Source of the DNA: Bacillota bacterium
GTDB lineage: Bacteria > Bacillota > Clostridia > Christensenellales > Aristaeellaceae
DNA: 64,000 nt
NCBI GenBank assembly: GCA_023416655.1
Contig: JAEZHK010000127.1
Coordinates: 1 to 64,000, forward strand
Reading direction: 5' to 3'
Shown: positions 8,668-17,689 of the stretch, one piece after another
Layout: each line of letters begins with the position of its first letter
Position numbering within the stretch: the first letter of the stretch is position 1
Notes under the pieces: generated by a model
What the model was told of the DNA's origin: nothing
Seen by the model: the letters and a program-made list of their open reading frames with translations, nothing else
The model's database searches: none
Made by a program: the position numbers and the translations under genes

Positions 8668-9693
8668 GTTTCAATCCGCGCGCCCGCACGGGGCGCGACA
8701 ACATCAAGCTGGGCGATACACTGATCCCCTTCATGTTTCAATCCGCGCGCCCGCACGGGGCGCGACGTCAAGATTGACCCGAAAACGAAGGAGGAAGCGT
8801 GTTTCAATCCGCGCGCCCGCACGGGGCGCGACGATTCGCGACGTTGCGCCCGAAGAAGTCAGCGGCGTTTCAATCCGCGCGCCCGCACGGGGCGCGACAT
8901 CATCGGATTTACAGCATTCCATCGAACGTAGCAGTTTCAATCCGCGCGCCCGCACGGGGCGCGACGCGGGCAAGGATCGTCTCGTAGTTGTACGTGACGG
9001 TTTCAATCCGCGCGCCCGCACGGGGCGCGACGAGGAGCGTCGCCGCCAGCACGATAATGATGATGTTTCAATCCGCGCGCCCGCACGGGGCGCGACATGA
9101 ATCTTCCTCCTTCGGAAACGGGTCGGACGTGTTTCAATCCGCGCGCCCGCACGGGGCGCGACCGAGCGTGATCTCCGGCTGCCTGGCCTTGAGTCCGTTT
9201 CAATCCGCGCGCCCGCACGGGGCGCGACCACGACCTCAAAAAGGACGCTGTCGTAGAAATCGTTTCAATCCGCACGCCCGCACGGGGCGCGACCACGACC
9301 TCAAAAAGGACGCTGTCGTAGAAATCGTTTCAATCCGCGCGCCCGCACGGGGCGCGACCCGGAGCTTCCGCAAGAGATCGCCCTGTACGAAGGGTTTCAA
9401 TCCGCGCGCCCGCACGGGGCGCGACATCTCCATGCCGCACTTCACGGTGACGGGCAGCATGTTTCAATCCGCGCGCCCGCACGGGGCGCGACGGCCGCGG
9501 CGCAGGATGACTTCGGCACGCCACCAGAGTTTCAATCCGCGCGCCCGCACGGGGCGCGACGTGGAGGAAAGTGCGATCACCCACGGCGGCATTGTTTCAA
9601 TCCGCGCGCCCTCACGGGGCGCGACGGCCGCGGCGCAGGATGACTTCGGCACGCCACCAGAGTTTCAATCCGCGCGCCCGCACGGGGCGCGAC
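8668..9693 (-). CRISPR. Type I-C CRISPR array, 16 repeats and 15 spacers
   Basis: Sixteen 32-bp repeats start (plus strand) at 8668, 8735, 8801, 8867, 8934, 9000, 9065, 9131, 9197, 9262, 9327, 9394, 9461, 9529, 9594 and 9662. Each begins GTTTCAATCC and ends GGGGCGCGAC. On the minus strand they end in ATTGAAAC, the usual I-C 3' handle, so transcription is leftward from the leader beyond 9693, in line with the cas operon. Spacers are 33-36 bp. Spacer 9229-9261 is identical to 9294-9326, and spacer 9493-9528 is identical to 9626-9661. Two repeats carry one substitution each: 9262-9293 (CGCAC for CGCGC) and 9594-9625 (CCCTCAC for CCCGCAC). No clear terminator is seen in 8527-8667. Confidence 0.98.
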
Positions 9694-9972
9694 AGTACCC
9701 TTGTGAAAATGGTTTGCCAAGCCTCTTTCAGAGGCACTTTCCGCGAACCCCTCCTTTCCGCCGCAGGCGAGGATGGGAAATCAGCCGAGAGGATGAGAAA
9801 ACCGAGCATTGCGGCCATCGCGAACCCACCGGGAAATCCATGATCGCTTCCGGTTCGCGCAAGAAACATATCCCTTCAGGCTCGCAGGTGGATTGTAATC
9901 TCCCATGCGATGACCCGACGGCTGGTCGGCCGCGTAAACCGGGGCAATTGGAATGGCCTTCGGCTTATCCGG
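9694..9972 (-). promoter_or_regulatory. CRISPR leader region between cas2 and the array
   Basis: 279 bases without a convincing gene lie between the cas2 stop and the first (leader-side) repeat, the position of the leader in type I-C loci. A perfect 6-bp hairpin with a 3-base loop (GCCTCT-TTC-AGAGGC, 9721-9735) sits 28 bases from the first repeat. The AT content is only modestly raised, and no confident -35/-10 pair was found. Confidence 0.65.
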
Positions 9973-10263
9973 TTATTGGATGAGCAAGCCTTCCGGGTCA
10001 TAAGCCGCCTTGGCGCCCACGTGTTTCACCTTCCTCTTCCAATTGTCGCCCAGCAGGTAGTAACGCAGGCTGTCGGAATCGGGGTTGATGATCGCCTCCA
10101 GCCTGTGCCGCAGCGTCGTGAACTGGGCAGGGTCCACGACGCACTCGAAGACGGAGCACTGCACCCGCTGCCCGAAGTTGACGCACTGCTTGGCAACCTG
10201 CCTTAGCCGCGTCCGGCCCTGAGGCGTCGTTGTATCCACATCGTAGGTGACCAGCACCATCAT
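9973..10263 (-). CDS. cas2: CRISPR-associated endoribonuclease/integration protein Cas2
   Basis: A 96-residue protein starting MMVLVTYDVDTTTPQG, with the ferredoxin-like first strand and conserved aspartate (YDVD) of Cas2, and the later FGQRVQCSVFECVV segment of the family. Cas2 dimers bridge two Cas1 dimers in the spacer-integration complex. The ATG at 10263 has TAGAGGAGG eight bases upstream; a longer frame upstream is a shadow of cas1. The gene is the last of the cas operon, 14 bases after cas1. Confidence 0.96.
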   Translation of the reverse strand: MMVLVTYDVDTTTPQGRTRLRQVAKQCVNFGQRVQCSVFECVVDPAQFTTLRHRLEAIINPDSDSLRYYLLGDNWKRKVKHVGAKAAYDPEGLLIQ

Positions 10264-10277
10264 TTTCCATGCCTCCT

Positions 10278-11306
10278 CTACCGGCACAAGAACGCGGGAT
10301 AGGCGTCTAGGTCGCCCCGGATGGTCCTTGCCATGAGCAACGCCTGCACATGGGGGATGAGGCCCACGGCGATCTTCTCCTTCAGGTATGGGTGCAGGAC
10401 ATCCTCCCGCTTGCGCTGCTGCCACGCGGAGAGGACGGCTTTGCGCGTCTCATCGTCCATGCGGATGCTGCCGGGCTGGCGCGCGTCAAACCCCTTGCCG
10501 GAGACCTGCTTCAGGTTGATCAGCGTCAGCGCCAGCCGGTCGGCCAGATAGGGGCGCAGTTCCTCCATCAGGTCCAGCGCGAGCCCGGGCCTTCCGGGCC
10601 TGTCCCGGTGCAGAAAGCCGACCGCCGGGTCGAGGCCCACCGCTTCCAGCGCGGAGCGCACATCGCTCATGAGCAGCGCGTACAGGAAGGAAAGCAGCGC
10701 GTTGACGCGGTCCCGGGGCGGGTAGCGGTTGCGACCATCGAAGATGAAGTCATCCTTCTGGCAGAGGAGCAGATGGTCGAACACGGAGAAATAGGTTCGG
10801 GCGGCCTCGCCCTCCACGCCGCGAAGCTGGTCCAGATCCTCTGCGCGCGCAAGGCGGGCGAGCTGGGCGGCCATCTTCCTGGCCGCGTCTCTCACCTCCC
10901 CCATCGCCTCGCCGCCGTGGTCGCGCAGCGCGCGCATCAGCACGTGCCGGCAGTTGGCGACCTTGCCGAAGATGCAGCCCCGGGCGTAGGCGAGGCTGCC
11001 AACGGGGTTGTCCGCGATGGGGTACTGCTGCCTGCGCAGAAGGACATTGCCGTTCGTCTCCCCCACGACCCGGGCTAGAAACCGGCCGTTTTCATTCATG
11101 AACACCAGGGCGACGTCGCGCTCGGCGCAGAACTGCATCAGCGCGGGGCTGGCGCCCTGCCGACCGTAGCAGACGACGCCCTCCAGGTTGTGGATGGGGA
11201 TGCGAAACCGGTCTTCGTCGCCCTCGCGGACGACGATGTTCTCGCCATCGCGGCCCAGGTACGCCTCCGGGGTCGTGACGTACAGCGTGTTCAGCAGCTT
11301 TCTCAA
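10278..11306 (-). CDS. cas1: CRISPR-associated integrase Cas1 (type I-C)
   Basis: A 342-residue Cas1, the metal-dependent integrase that inserts new spacers at the leader end. The likely metal ligands are visible: Glu166 in RGVEGEAA, His233 in VGFLHRDRPGRP, and acidic residues in LALDLMEELRP (about 242-251). Length and motifs fit the I-C subgroup. Translation starts at TTG 11306 within a TTGA overlap with the cas4 stop, so cas4 and cas1 are translationally coupled. Confidence 0.97.
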   Translation of the reverse strand: MRKLLNTLYVTTPEAYLGRDGENIVVREGDEDRFRIPIHNLEGVVCYGRQGASPALMQFCAERDVALVFMNENGRFLARVVGETNGNVLLRRQQYPIADNPVGSLAYARGCIFGKVANCRHVLMRALRDHGGEAMGEVRDAARKMAAQLARLARAEDLDQLRGVEGEAARTYFSVFDHLLLCQKDDFIFDGRNRYPPRDRVNALLSFLYALLMSDVRSALEAVGLDPAVGFLHRDRPGRPGLALDLMEELRPYLADRLALTLINLKQVSGKGFDARQPGSIRMDDETRKAVLSAWQQRKREDVLHPYLKEKIAVGLIPHVQALLMARTIRGDLDAYPAFLCR

Positions 11307-11989
11307 GGCACCGCCTCCTCCCGCGCGCCCGCTTCTTTAAGATAGTCGTCGTAGTATCTGGAAACCGCTCCTTTGCCCGCGATCTCCGGCACGCACAGGT
11401 CCATCAGCGAACACAGTTTGCAGCCGCGGGACAGCGGCATAGGCGTGACGCCGGACTGAAAGGTCTCGAGCATCTCCCGGCAGAGGGACCGGACCCGGTC
11501 CCGGAGCGCCGCGTCGAAGGAGACCTCCAGCCAGTGCCGCGTCTTGCCGTAGTACATGTCGCCCGAAGCGATGGCGATGGAATGCATCTCCTCCAGGCAC
11601 ATGGCCTGGGCGCAGAGCTGCACCGTGTCGCGCTCGTCGCTCTTGGGGGCGCCGAGCTTGTATTCCACGGGGTTTGGCGCCCAAAGCCCCTTGCGCCGGG
11701 GCAGGTGGATGCCGAGGGCGGGGTCGTCGCAGGCAGTGAACTCCACCACGTCCGCGACGCCCCGAATCCCCAATTCCAGCGAGATCAGCGGCACCGCGCG
11801 CATCACCGCGCGGTCCTTGCGCTTTTCCGAAAGAAACGGATCGTCCGCCCGCTCGTGCAAAAAGCGTCCCTCCGCCGTCCGCTCGTTTTCCTTCCACTGG
11901 CACTCCATGTGGATCAGCGCCCACTGCCGGGGGCAGAAGGCGAAGTGCTGAATGCCCGAAAGCGGAAGCAGGTCCTCCTCGGCGGTCAT
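11303..11989 (-). CDS. cas4: CRISPR-associated exonuclease Cas4
   Basis: A 228-residue RecB-like nuclease of the I-C adaptation module, which trims prespacers and helps PAM selection. The iron-sulfur cysteines are in place: Cys19 in HFAFCPRQWAL and a C-terminal cluster Cys190, Cys193 and Cys199 in GCKLCSLMDLC. Nuclease motifs include the VEYKLGAPKS segment and the QLCAQAMCLEEM helix. The ATG at 11989 directly abuts cas7, whose stop shares its last base. Confidence 0.96.
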   Translation of the reverse strand: MTAEEDLLPLSGIQHFAFCPRQWALIHMECQWKENERTAEGRFLHERADDPFLSEKRKDRAVMRAVPLISLELGIRGVADVVEFTACDDPALGIHLPRRKGLWAPNPVEYKLGAPKSDERDTVQLCAQAMCLEEMHSIAIASGDMYYGKTRHWLEVSFDAALRDRVRSLCREMLETFQSGVTPMPLSRGCKLCSLMDLCVPEIAGKGAVSRYYDDYLKEAGAREEAVP

Positions 11990-12855
11990 TACAATAGCTC
12001 CAAGACGGTCACGCCGGAGGGCAAGCCGCCCTTGTCCACGGTCACCAGGTAATCGCCGTAGCCGCGGGCGGGCTGCGTTGCGTCCACACGCTTCGCTGTC
12101 ACACGGTCAAACAGCCCGATGGCCGGCGCGTTGCCAAGGCGCGATTCATGCCTGAAGGCGATCAGCCTGCGGGTGGCCATCAGGCCGCGGGCGGCGCTTC
12201 GGTCATGGTCGAACATGTTCATGAGCGCCTGCCAGAATAGCTCCAGATCCCCGTCCGAGAAGCCGGTCTTTTCCGCCAGCGGCGCGGATATGAAGCCCTC
12301 CATGCGGTAGAGGCCATAGGGCACGATGTGCTTACGGCCCATCTCCCGCTCCTTGTCGGCGTCCCGGGCGTTTGTGACGGCCATCCGGGTGATGGTGACC
12401 TCCTGCTGCACGATCGGGTCCACGCTTCGTGCAAAGCCCAACTGCACCGGCCCGCGCACCTGTCCACAGTTGACCTCGGTGGTCATGACCGCGCCGAAGG
12501 CGCGGATGTCAAAGAAGTTCCGGCACATGAAGTCCGTCACGGCCCTCGCCTTTTCGGCGTCCTTGGGCAGCTTCTTGGACTCGGACTTCAGTTCCAGCGC
12601 CTTGTAGGCCAGAAGGTGCTGGTCGTTGAGCACCGCGCCCTCGGTCACGTAGATCCGGAATCCCTCCTCGCCGCCCTTGACCAGCTCCACGTAGTTCCGC
12701 ACCTTGCGCTTGACGCACACGTCCGTCACCAGGCCGTAGCCCGTCTCCGGGTCGATGCGGGGCATGTTGCCCGCGTCCGGGTCGCCGTTGGGGTTGCCGT
12801 TGACCACATCAAAGTACAGTACGAACTCATACCGGTTCTCAATTGCCTTGGCCAT
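11989..12855 (-). CDS. cas7: Cascade backbone protein Cas7 (Csd2, type I-C)
   Basis: A 288-residue Csd2-type Cas7, several copies of which coat the crRNA to form the Cascade filament. The N-terminal NRYEFVLYFDVVNGNPNGDP-like opening, the RAFGAVMTTEV region and a later GLYRMEGFISAPLAEKTG segment are characteristic. Its start overlaps the 3' end of cas8c by 17 bases, so the two are co-translated. Confidence 0.96.
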   Translation of the reverse strand: MAKAIENRYEFVLYFDVVNGNPNGDPDAGNMPRIDPETGYGLVTDVCVKRKVRNYVELVKGGEEGFRIYVTEGAVLNDQHLLAYKALELKSESKKLPKDAEKARAVTDFMCRNFFDIRAFGAVMTTEVNCGQVRGPVQLGFARSVDPIVQQEVTITRMAVTNARDADKEREMGRKHIVPYGLYRMEGFISAPLAEKTGFSDGDLELFWQALMNMFDHDRSAARGLMATRRLIAFRHESRLGNAPAIGLFDRVTAKRVDATQPARGYGDYLVTVDKGGLPSGVTVLELL

Positions 12856-14641
12856 TGTTCTCTTCCCCTTTCGCGTTGTCGGGCTTCTTCGTGTACAGGT
12901 CCTGCCGCTGGTGGTAGTAGCCGAGCATGAAGCGGCCCTGCTGTTCCAAGCTCAAATGCGCCGGGAACGCGTCGATGCCGTTCATCACGTCCTGGATGCG
13001 CCGGTCGATGAGAAACCCGAACTCGCTCTTTTTGATGTGGTGCTGGGAAAGCCGGAGCAGGATGGGGAATGCCGCCACGGGCGATGCCGACGCCGTCGCG
13101 AAGTAGCGGTCCCGGATGGTGGCGTTGATGCCGGGGTTCGCGTCCTGCTGCGCCTTCTCCAGAAGGGCGAACAGCCTGCCCAGCCGGTACGCCGTGTCAG
13201 CGGATTGGTTGAGGCTCATCGTCAGACACTCCTCCTCGGTATTTTTCAGGATGCGGGCCCTGCGCGCCAGCACGGCCTTGATCAGGGAAACGCGGGCGTA
13301 GTTGACCGGGTTCAGCGAGTTGCCGCGGGCGTCTGCGCCACCATCGTTTGCGCGGATGCGCCCGATCAGCGCCGCGAAAACGCCCTCAGGATAGGGCCCG
13401 CCGGTGAGGACGGCGCGCATCAGGCCGCCGGTCAGCGCGCAGGGCAGCCTGTCCAGATCACCCCGGGGCGCCATCTGCGTCAGCAGGCGGGGCAACTGGA
13501 TGAACTGATGCTGGGACTCGTATTGCCGGACGAGCGCCATGTCGGCGTGATGCTGGGCATTTCTACGCACCAAGTTCCCGAAGGAGTCCTGATGCCAGAA
13601 ACGCACCACCAACCGGGAATTGTTGGGCGCGAGGCCCAGGATGTAGGTTCGGGTTTCCGGCGGGAAGCCCAGCAGGTTCTCGTCGACATGCGCGCCGAGG
13701 GCGACGCGCGTCAGGATGTCCTGCATCCTCTGCCTCGTCTCGTCCGACTCCCCATTGCCGCCCGCGTCGAAGCTCTGGCCGAGCAGTTCGGGCATCAGCG
13801 TCTCCGCTGCGGGTTCCTCCGACCAGAACACCGTGGTCGCGTCGCCCAGCTGCACACGGTGCTTTGGATCGGCAAGCAGCCAGTTGAGCGCCGCCACATA
13901 GCCGCGGGCGGCGTCCGCCGAGACGGGGGCGTTGACGCTCTGCGCCTTGCCGTAGGAGGTGAAGGCGTCGCAGTTGAAGGAGACCAGCGCCGCGCCGGAG
14001 GACTGGGCGTTCCGGACGCCCTTGATCGAGCTGTGCACCTGGGAGACCTGGGTTCTTTCGCCGGTGACAAGGCAGAAAGCAGCGTCGGTCTTGGCCTCCC
14101 CCTCCATGAAGCCGCCCGCGGCGGCGACCACCGCATCCTTCTGGTGCACGCGCGCGCTCTCGCCCGCCACGCGGAAGACCATGAGCGAGCCGGAAGCCAG
14201 GTCGGCGAAGCGCTCCTTCAGGTGGGGGTTGGATAAAGCCTCCTCCGGCTTCCATGTCCGAAGGAATGTCAGCACCGGTTCCGCGCCCGGAACGCCGGAA
14301 AGCGCCTTCTCGTGCTGCGCCTTGGACAGGGAGAACCTGCGCAGTGAATCTTCGGTAGGCACGCCTTCCGCTCCGATGCCAAGGAGGTAGTCCGCTTTGT
14401 CGGATAGCAAGTACGCGCAGTCCCCGCTGGTGCGCTTGACCTGGAACGGCACCATCATTTCCACGGGCTGCAGCTTCTTGCCCTGCTGCACCCTTAAATC
14501 CGTCACGCCGTAAAGCGCCCCGTCCGGCGTCAGCACCAGTTCGAAGGCCACCTTCGTCTTGGATTGTCCCGGCACATCAATGGAGACTTTCGGATCATCG
14601 CGGAGCCGCTTGTAGAGGTCGTAGAGCGCGTTCAGGATCAC
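12839..14641 (-). CDS. cas8c: Cascade large subunit Cas8c (Csd1)
   Basis: A 600-residue Csd1/Cas8c, the large subunit that reads the PAM and, in I-C, also supplies the internally translated small subunit Cas11c. The N terminus (ILNALYDLYKRLRDDP) and the GLMRAVLTGGPYPEGVFAAL segment near residue 400 are typical. It starts with GTG at 14641 inside a GTGA overlap with the cas5 stop. An internal start for Cas11c is expected in the C-terminal third, but I could not single out one ribosome binding site with confidence. Confidence 0.95.
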   Translation of the reverse strand: MILNALYDLYKRLRDDPKVSIDVPGQSKTKVAFELVLTPDGALYGVTDLRVQQGKKLQPVEMMVPFQVKRTSGDCAYLLSDKADYLLGIGAEGVPTEDSLRRFSLSKAQHEKALSGVPGAEPVLTFLRTWKPEEALSNPHLKERFADLASGSLMVFRVAGESARVHQKDAVVAAAGGFMEGEAKTDAAFCLVTGERTQVSQVHSSIKGVRNAQSSGAALVSFNCDAFTSYGKAQSVNAPVSADAARGYVAALNWLLADPKHRVQLGDATTVFWSEEPAAETLMPELLGQSFDAGGNGESDETRQRMQDILTRVALGAHVDENLLGFPPETRTYILGLAPNNSRLVVRFWHQDSFGNLVRRNAQHHADMALVRQYESQHQFIQLPRLLTQMAPRGDLDRLPCALTGGLMRAVLTGGPYPEGVFAALIGRIRANDGGADARGNSLNPVNYARVSLIKAVLARRARILKNTEEECLTMSLNQSADTAYRLGRLFALLEKAQQDANPGINATIRDRYFATASASPVAAFPILLRLSQHHIKKSEFGFLIDRRIQDVMNGIDAFPAHLSLEQQGRFMLGYYHQRQDLYTKKPDNAKGEENNGQGN

Positions 14642-15297
14642 GGCTCGCCGCCTCCCTTCAGCGGCGGCACGGCGATGCGTCCGTTCACCATTCTCGCCCG
14701 GAAAAAGCGCGCCGTCTTCCCGTCGTCAAAGTCGATGTCGTTGAGCATCCAGCCCAGGTCCGTATCGCCGCCCTGGTAGAACGACGGGGGCGCGTCCCCC
14801 TCAATCAATTCGAAGTGGGCGGGGAATTCCCGGCAGCCCAGGTAGGGCCGGTGGAAGCACTGCCCCTCCCGCATGCGCCTGAGCGCGATGTTGTAATGCT
14901 TCTCCGGGGTGTCGTCTGACCCGGCCTTCTCCGTCAATACGAAGTGGGCCTCAACGACGTAGGCCACCTCCCGCAGCATCAGCGTGGCGCGCTGCTGGCG
15001 GTTGTCCGCGGCGCTCAGTTGGATCGGCGGCACGGGATTCCCCTTCATCGCGGCCTCCGAGGGCTTCGGAGCCTTCGCGCTCACCTCGTTGCGCCGGACG
15101 TTGTCGAAGCGGATCTCGTTCAGCACCGTGATGCCGTCCACCACCCAGCGGATCGCCGGCTTCCAATGGATCGCGTCCAGCACGCCGCGGGCCGCCGAAG
15201 GCGTCATCACGTCGTAGCTGACGCGCTCGGCCTTCATCTCCGGCCGCGTGAAGCAGGCGTACTCGCTCCAGACTTTCAAACGAATGCCATAGCCCAA
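14638..15297 (-). CDS. cas5: Cas5 (type I-C, crRNA-processing endonuclease)
   Basis: A 219-residue Cas5d. In type I-C systems, which lack Cas6, this protein cuts the pre-crRNA in the repeat and holds the 5' handle. The N-terminal RLKVWSEYACFTRPEMK and the following VSYDVMTPSAARG are hallmarks of the subfamily. The start is TTG at 15297, supported by GAAAGGAGG eight bases upstream. It lies 18 bases after cas3. Confidence 0.96.
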   Translation of the reverse strand: MGYGIRLKVWSEYACFTRPEMKAERVSYDVMTPSAARGVLDAIHWKPAIRWVVDGITVLNEIRFDNVRRNEVSAKAPKPSEAAMKGNPVPPIQLSAADNRQQRATLMLREVAYVVEAHFVLTEKAGSDDTPEKHYNIALRRMREGQCFHRPYLGCREFPAHFELIEGDAPPSFYQGGDTDLGWMLNDIDFDDGKTARFFRARMVNGRIAVPPLKGGGEP

Positions 15298-15315
15298 ACG
15301 TTCGTCCTCCTTTCG

Positions 15316-17517
15316 TTAGTTGTAGAGGAAATCGTTACGGTATCCGCCCTCGTCGATGTGCAAAAGCCCCCTTTCCTTCGCGTCGTAAAGGCTCAGGTCG
15401 GTCAGGAGGTACGCGTCGCCCACGGGTTCGACGCTGTGGGTTTTGAGCAATTCCTTCAGCTCGCCATCGTAGAACTGGACGCCGTAGCGCCCCAGCCTGC
15501 GCAGGTCCGCCCGGCTGGCAAAGCCCGCCCGGACGCGCCCGGCGATTTCAAGGCTCTCCGCGTCGTGGGGAACGAGGATGGTGTGGGTGTTGTCCTCGAT
15601 GAGTTGAAAATCCCGGTCCACCGACTTGAACGGAAAGCGCAGGTTTTTCGGCCCGCTGCCCGAGTTCAGCGCGGCCAGAATGCCCTTGGCGTCCAAATTC
15701 TGCGGGTGCATGGCGTACAGCATGGAAAAGTACCGGGCGATGGCCTCCGGCGAAAGGGGATCCTCCTGAAAGGCGTCCATCGCCTCCCGCCCGTACTGCG
15801 CGGTGCGGTTGAACCAGCCCCGCAGCGTTTGCCCCTCCAGCGCAAACACATGCACCTGTCCGCCTTCCGGCAGCTTTCCCTCCCGGTTGCAGCGGCCCGC
15901 CGCCTGCACGATGGAGTCCAGCCCCGCCTCCGCCCGGTAGACCACCGGAAAATCCAGATTCACGCCCGCCTCAACCAACTGCGTTGAGACCACGCGGCAG
16001 GGCGCCCCGGCCTTCAGGCAATCCTTGATCTCCTGAATCTTCAAAGAGCGGTGCACCGCCGTCATCCGCGCGCTGAGGTGGAACGCACCCGGCTCCTTTG
16101 CGATGAGCGCGTAGGCCTCCGCCGCCGCGCCGCGCGTGTTGAGGATGGCCAACGCCTGCCTTTCGCCCGCGATCCTTTCGGCCAGTTCGGGGAGGCTCAG
16201 CGTACCCTCCCGCGCGATGCACACCTTTCGGAACGCCTCGTACAATGCGAGCGGGGCTTCCATGATCTCGCGGGGGCGAAGGTCTTCCGGGAAGTAATCC
16301 GAAAGCGCGGGCTGCGTGGCGGTACAAAGAACCACCGTGCAGCGGTAGTGCCGCACCAGTTCGGCGAGCGCCGCGAGGCAAGGCCTTAGAAAGTCGGAGG
16401 GCAGCATCTGCGCCTCATCCAGCACAATCACGCTGCCGGCGATGTTGTGCAGCTTGCGACACCTTGAACGGCGGCTGGAGAACAGCGATTCGAAGAACTG
16501 CACGTTGGTGGTCACGATGAGCGGCGCGTCCCAGTTCTCCGCAGTCAGGCGCAACCTGAGCGACTGGTCATCCTCGTCCTCCCCGTCGCCAAAGGAGACG
16601 CCCGAATGGTGCTCCAGCACGTTTTCCTCGCCCAGCGCGGCAATGAACTCGTCGGTGTTCTGCTCGATGATGCTGGTGAAGGGGATGGCGTAGATCACCC
16701 GCGAAAGGCCGTGGGCCGCAGCGTGGTTCAGCGCGAACGAGAGGCTGGAGAATGTCTTGCCGCCGCCGGTGGGCACGGTCAGCGTATAAAAGCCTTGTGG
16801 CAACGAACCAGACCCGGCGCACTTGGCGAGGATTTGGCTTCGGAGAAGCCCAATTTGGGATTCCTTGGATGAATCCCCGGCTGAAAACGGCGGGGGGAAC
16901 CGCCCCGATAGGTATCGCGCGAGCCGGACGGACAATTCGCCCATGGACGCGCCCGGAGACCGAAGAGAGAACTTCTCCGGGTCGCAGAAGCGCTCCGTAT
17001 CCAGGCTGTCGGCGTCCACAAGCGTGGAATAGATCATGCGGATCAGAGTGGCGATGGAGAACGGGTCGACGCGGGCCGGGTCCTGAAAAGGAAGCTTTAG
17101 TAATTCCGGCAGGGAGGCGAGCGCGTCGGGGTCGGGCGCTTCCTTGAGCCGCTGGGAGAGCCTTCCGATCAGCGTTCCATCCAGACTCTGGTCGCTGCCC
17201 GCGTCCGGAAGCCCCGCATGGTGGCCCAGAATCGCGTAGGAAAGAAGATAACCAAAGCCTTTGCCGTACCGCCTGACCGCCTCTTGTCCTCCGGCTGTAG
17301 AGTGATCCACCTTCGCGGAGGCTCCCCGAAGCCTCGCCTGAAAGCTCCCGGTCGCCTTGCCGTAATCATGCAGCAGCGCAGAAGCGCGCGCAAGTTCACC
17401 AGCGTCGAAGCCATTCGCGAAAGCGCCCGCAAGCTCCGCGGTGCCATTCATGTGTGCGGTGAGCGACTGCCATTCATCATCCGGCCTTGAATCCAGAGAA
17501 TGAGCATAATACCTCAC
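15316..17517 (-). CDS. cas3: CRISPR-associated nuclease-helicase Cas3
   Basis: A 733-residue Cas3 with an N-terminal HD nuclease and a C-terminal superfamily 2 helicase, which degrades DNA bound by Cascade. HD-domain ligands include His22, the His50-Asp51 pair (ALLHDYGKATG) and His99-His100 (LGHHAGL). The helicase has Walker A TVPTGGGKT (about 247-255), DEAQ (367-370), a CTATQPAL motif III and an AGRCNREG motif VI. GTG at 17517 follows a GGGGTGA ribosome site. It is the first gene of the cas operon. Confidence 0.97.
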   Translation of the reverse strand: MRYYAHSLDSRPDDEWQSLTAHMNGTAELAGAFANGFDAGELARASALLHDYGKATGSFQARLRGASAKVDHSTAGGQEAVRRYGKGFGYLLSYAILGHHAGLPDAGSDQSLDGTLIGRLSQRLKEAPDPDALASLPELLKLPFQDPARVDPFSIATLIRMIYSTLVDADSLDTERFCDPEKFSLRSPGASMGELSVRLARYLSGRFPPPFSAGDSSKESQIGLLRSQILAKCAGSGSLPQGFYTLTVPTGGGKTFSSLSFALNHAAAHGLSRVIYAIPFTSIIEQNTDEFIAALGEENVLEHHSGVSFGDGEDEDDQSLRLRLTAENWDAPLIVTTNVQFFESLFSSRRSRCRKLHNIAGSVIVLDEAQMLPSDFLRPCLAALAELVRHYRCTVVLCTATQPALSDYFPEDLRPREIMEAPLALYEAFRKVCIAREGTLSLPELAERIAGERQALAILNTRGAAAEAYALIAKEPGAFHLSARMTAVHRSLKIQEIKDCLKAGAPCRVVSTQLVEAGVNLDFPVVYRAEAGLDSIVQAAGRCNREGKLPEGGQVHVFALEGQTLRGWFNRTAQYGREAMDAFQEDPLSPEAIARYFSMLYAMHPQNLDAKGILAALNSGSGPKNLRFPFKSVDRDFQLIEDNTHTILVPHDAESLEIAGRVRAGFASRADLRRLGRYGVQFYDGELKELLKTHSVEPVGDAYLLTDLSLYDAKERGLLHIDEGGYRNDFLYN

Positions 17518-17550
17518 TGCTCATCACCCCGTTTGCTTTTACGCAAATGT

Positions 17551-17578
17551 ATCATATTTTATAACAATATTCAAACAA
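17551..17578 (-). promoter_or_regulatory. Predicted promoter of the cas operon
   Basis: In a conspicuously AT-rich patch upstream of cas3, the minus strand reads TTGTTT (17578-17573), 16 bases, then TATGAT (17556-17551). The -10 box matches the consensus at five of six positions. The cas3 GTG lies about 33 bases downstream. Confidence 0.55.
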
Positions 17579-17689
17579 TAATAGTGGGTAAACTCGCTCC
17601 AGCAAACATAATGATATGAGAAAAGGGGGTAACCCAGTATGGGCGGGTGATCGGCAGAACATTGGTATCAAATCCGGATCGTTATTTCA

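Noticed and set aside
8668..9693. Self-targeting spacers within the window
   Set aside because: I compared several spacers by eye with the rest of the sequence and saw no match outside the array; a full search was not possible.
8663..9983. Long open frames across the CRISPR array, repeating motifs like SIRAPARGAT and VAPRAGARIET
   Set aside because: They are translations of the 32-bp repeats in several frames, not proteins; spacing and identity show a CRISPR array.
9973..10425. A 150-residue version of Cas2
   Set aside because: The extra 54 residues overlap cas1 in another frame; Cas2 proteins are about 90-100 residues and the ribosome site supports ATG 10263.
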